This document shows positions 54,905-55,538 of a stretch of 55,538 nucleotides of DNA, piece after piece. Positions within the stretch are counted from its first letter, which is position 1, and each line of letters starts with the position of its first letter. The DNA comes from Chryseobacterium sp. CH21. GTDB taxonomy: Bacteria; Bacteroidota; Bacteroidia; Flavobacteriales; Weeksellaceae. Where the stretch lies: NCBI RefSeq assembly GCF_004119445.1, contig NZ_QICI01000054.1, positions 1-55,538 of the forward strand. Direction: 5' to 3'. The notes below the pieces were generated by a model. That model had not been told where the DNA came from and did no database searches. It saw only the letters and a list, made by a program, of their open reading frames with translations. Made by a program: the position numbers and the translations under genes.

Positions 54905-55249
54905 ATGAACTTAATTATCCGATTATTGATAACAGCAATTGTTGCTTATCTTTTAACTACAATCTTACCGGGAGTACATTTTGAAGGATTTTCTTCAGCC
55001 ATTATATTTGCTATTGTACTTGGGGTTCTTAACATATTTGTAAAGCCTATTTTAAGCCTGTTTGGTCTTCCGCTGACCATTCTTACCTTAGGATTCTTTG
55101 CTTTGGTAATCAATGCCGGAATCGTCCTGATTGCAGATTATTTCATAGACAGTATGGTGGTAGATGGCTTTTGGTGGGCATTCATCTTCAGTATATTGTT
55201 ATCAGTCGTAACCTCTCTGGCCAACTCAATGTTTTCAGATGGAGATTAA
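54905..55249 (+). CDS. Phage-holin-family (YvlD-like) membrane protein
   Basis: A 114-residue protein with four hydrophobic segments (LLITAIVAYLLTTILPG, AIIFAIVLGVLNIFV, GFFALVINAGIVLIADYF, FIFSILLSVVTSLANSM) and the short conserved KPILSLFGLPLTILTLG between the second and third. This is the holin superfamily IV/YvlD pattern. In non-phage chromosomes its role is obscure, perhaps in envelope stress. No phage genes are nearby. The next sequence is an IS3-family element. Confidence 0.85.
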   Translation: MNLIIRLLITAIVAYLLTTILPGVHFEGFSSAIIFAIVLGVLNIFVKPILSLFGLPLTILTLGFFALVINAGIVLIADYFIDSMVVDGFWWAFIFSILLSVVTSLANSMFSDGD

Positions 55250-55290
55250 TTAAAAACATACAGTATCAAAATAAAAAAATCCGCTCATTG

Positions 55291-55538
55291 ATAGACTGCA
55301 CCCAAAAGTTTAGACAAAATTAAACAATATTATTATATGAAAGAGTTCTGTACTGTACGGGACTCTTTCCTTTTAGATTAAGTCTTATCCTGTCGTTATT
55401 ATAGTAATTGATATACTTCTTTATTTCTTTTTTGAGCTCATCAATGGTTTTAAATTTCTTAGTATAGAACATTTCAGATTTTAAAGTTCCAAAGAAGTTT
55501 TCTATTACCGCATTATCCAGGCAGTTTCCTTTGCGGGA
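55291..55538 (-). mobile_element. IS3-family insertion sequence, right part only
   Basis: The C-terminus of an IS3-type transposase is followed by an end-like sequence (TGCACCCAAAAGTTTAGACA at about 55297-55316), typical of Bacteroidota IS3 members. The window stops inside the transposase, so the other end and target duplication are not visible. Confidence 0.75.
55320..55538 (-). CDS. IS3-family transposase OrfB, C-terminal fragment (window edge)
   Basis: The last 72 residues of the DDE transposase. The segment SRKGNCLDNAVIENFFGTLK contains the catalytic Glu, followed by FKTIDELKKEIKKYINYYNNDR and the K-G-K-SPVQYR ending typical of IS3 OrfB. It catalyses cut-and-copy movement of the element. 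The start lies outside the window; the visible part shows no mutation. Confidence 0.9.
   Translation of the reverse strand, partial: SRKGNCLDNAVIENFFGTLKSEMFYTKKFKTIDELKKEIKKYINYYNNDRIRLNLKGKSPVQYRTLSYNNIV

Noticed and set aside
54905..55249. Prophage lysis gene
   Set aside because: No other phage genes are nearby, and YvlD-like proteins are common in chromosomes.
1..55538. CRISPR array or rRNA genes
   Set aside because: No regularly spaced repeats with unique spacers and no rRNA-like sequence were seen. The 313-bp repeat is made of coding genes.

Overview
The window looks like chromosome of a Chryseobacterium-like flavobacterium (Bacteroidota). The base composition is AT-rich. Promoters fit the Bacteroidota pattern (TTTG, about 19-22 bp, TAnnTTTG). 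Gene content is typical: OMP_b-brl receptors, an RND/TolC pump, metNIQ, mnmE, GH3 and topB. The identification is from gene content only; no species is claimed.

Layout. (1) 1-14574: two integrative elements in tandem at the 3' end of mnmE. Each has a zinc-finger/HTH excisionase-like gene and a tyrosine recombinase next to an mnmE-type attachment site (14548-14574 and 3009-3035). The complete inner element carries a Gabija-like pair (OLD/TOPRIM nuclease plus UvrD-like helicase) and a three-gene restriction-modification operon (Eco57I-type enzyme, N6-adenine methylase, PD-(D/E)xK nuclease-like protein). Its recombinase has His where the catalytic Tyr should be. (2) 14548-28418: mnmE, two surface proteins, an Lrp regulator divergent from a DHA2 exporter, a phosphoesterase, an AraC regulator and an RND-type efflux operon, and a DUF2652 protein. 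(3) 28801-38970: an outer-membrane receptor, then a probable secreted-peptide operon: transglutaminase-like lipoprotein, five small secreted proteins (three are 313-bp tandem copies), a small anchored protein, a DCC/DUF393 CxxC protein, a membrane-anchored protein, an HTTM (SdpB/carboxylase-like) membrane protein, and a second receptor overlapping the HTTM gene by 4 nt. This is the best candidate for an undescribed system. (4) 39157-55249: GH3 glycosidase; an EamA-metN-metI-metQ unit behind a Met-rich leader ORF and terminator; a ring-cleaving dioxygenase-like protein; topoisomerase III; a YG/W-repeat protein; an AraC regulator divergent from an aldehyde dehydrogenase/GMC oxidoreductase pair; a thioesterase and a holin-like protein. 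(5) 55291-55538: the edge of an IS3-family element.

Data quality. Seven genes are split by nine frameshifts. Every one is repaired by adding one base in a short homopolymer or base run, which looks like sequencing or assembly error rather than gene decay. These genes are annotated as single full-length CDSs.
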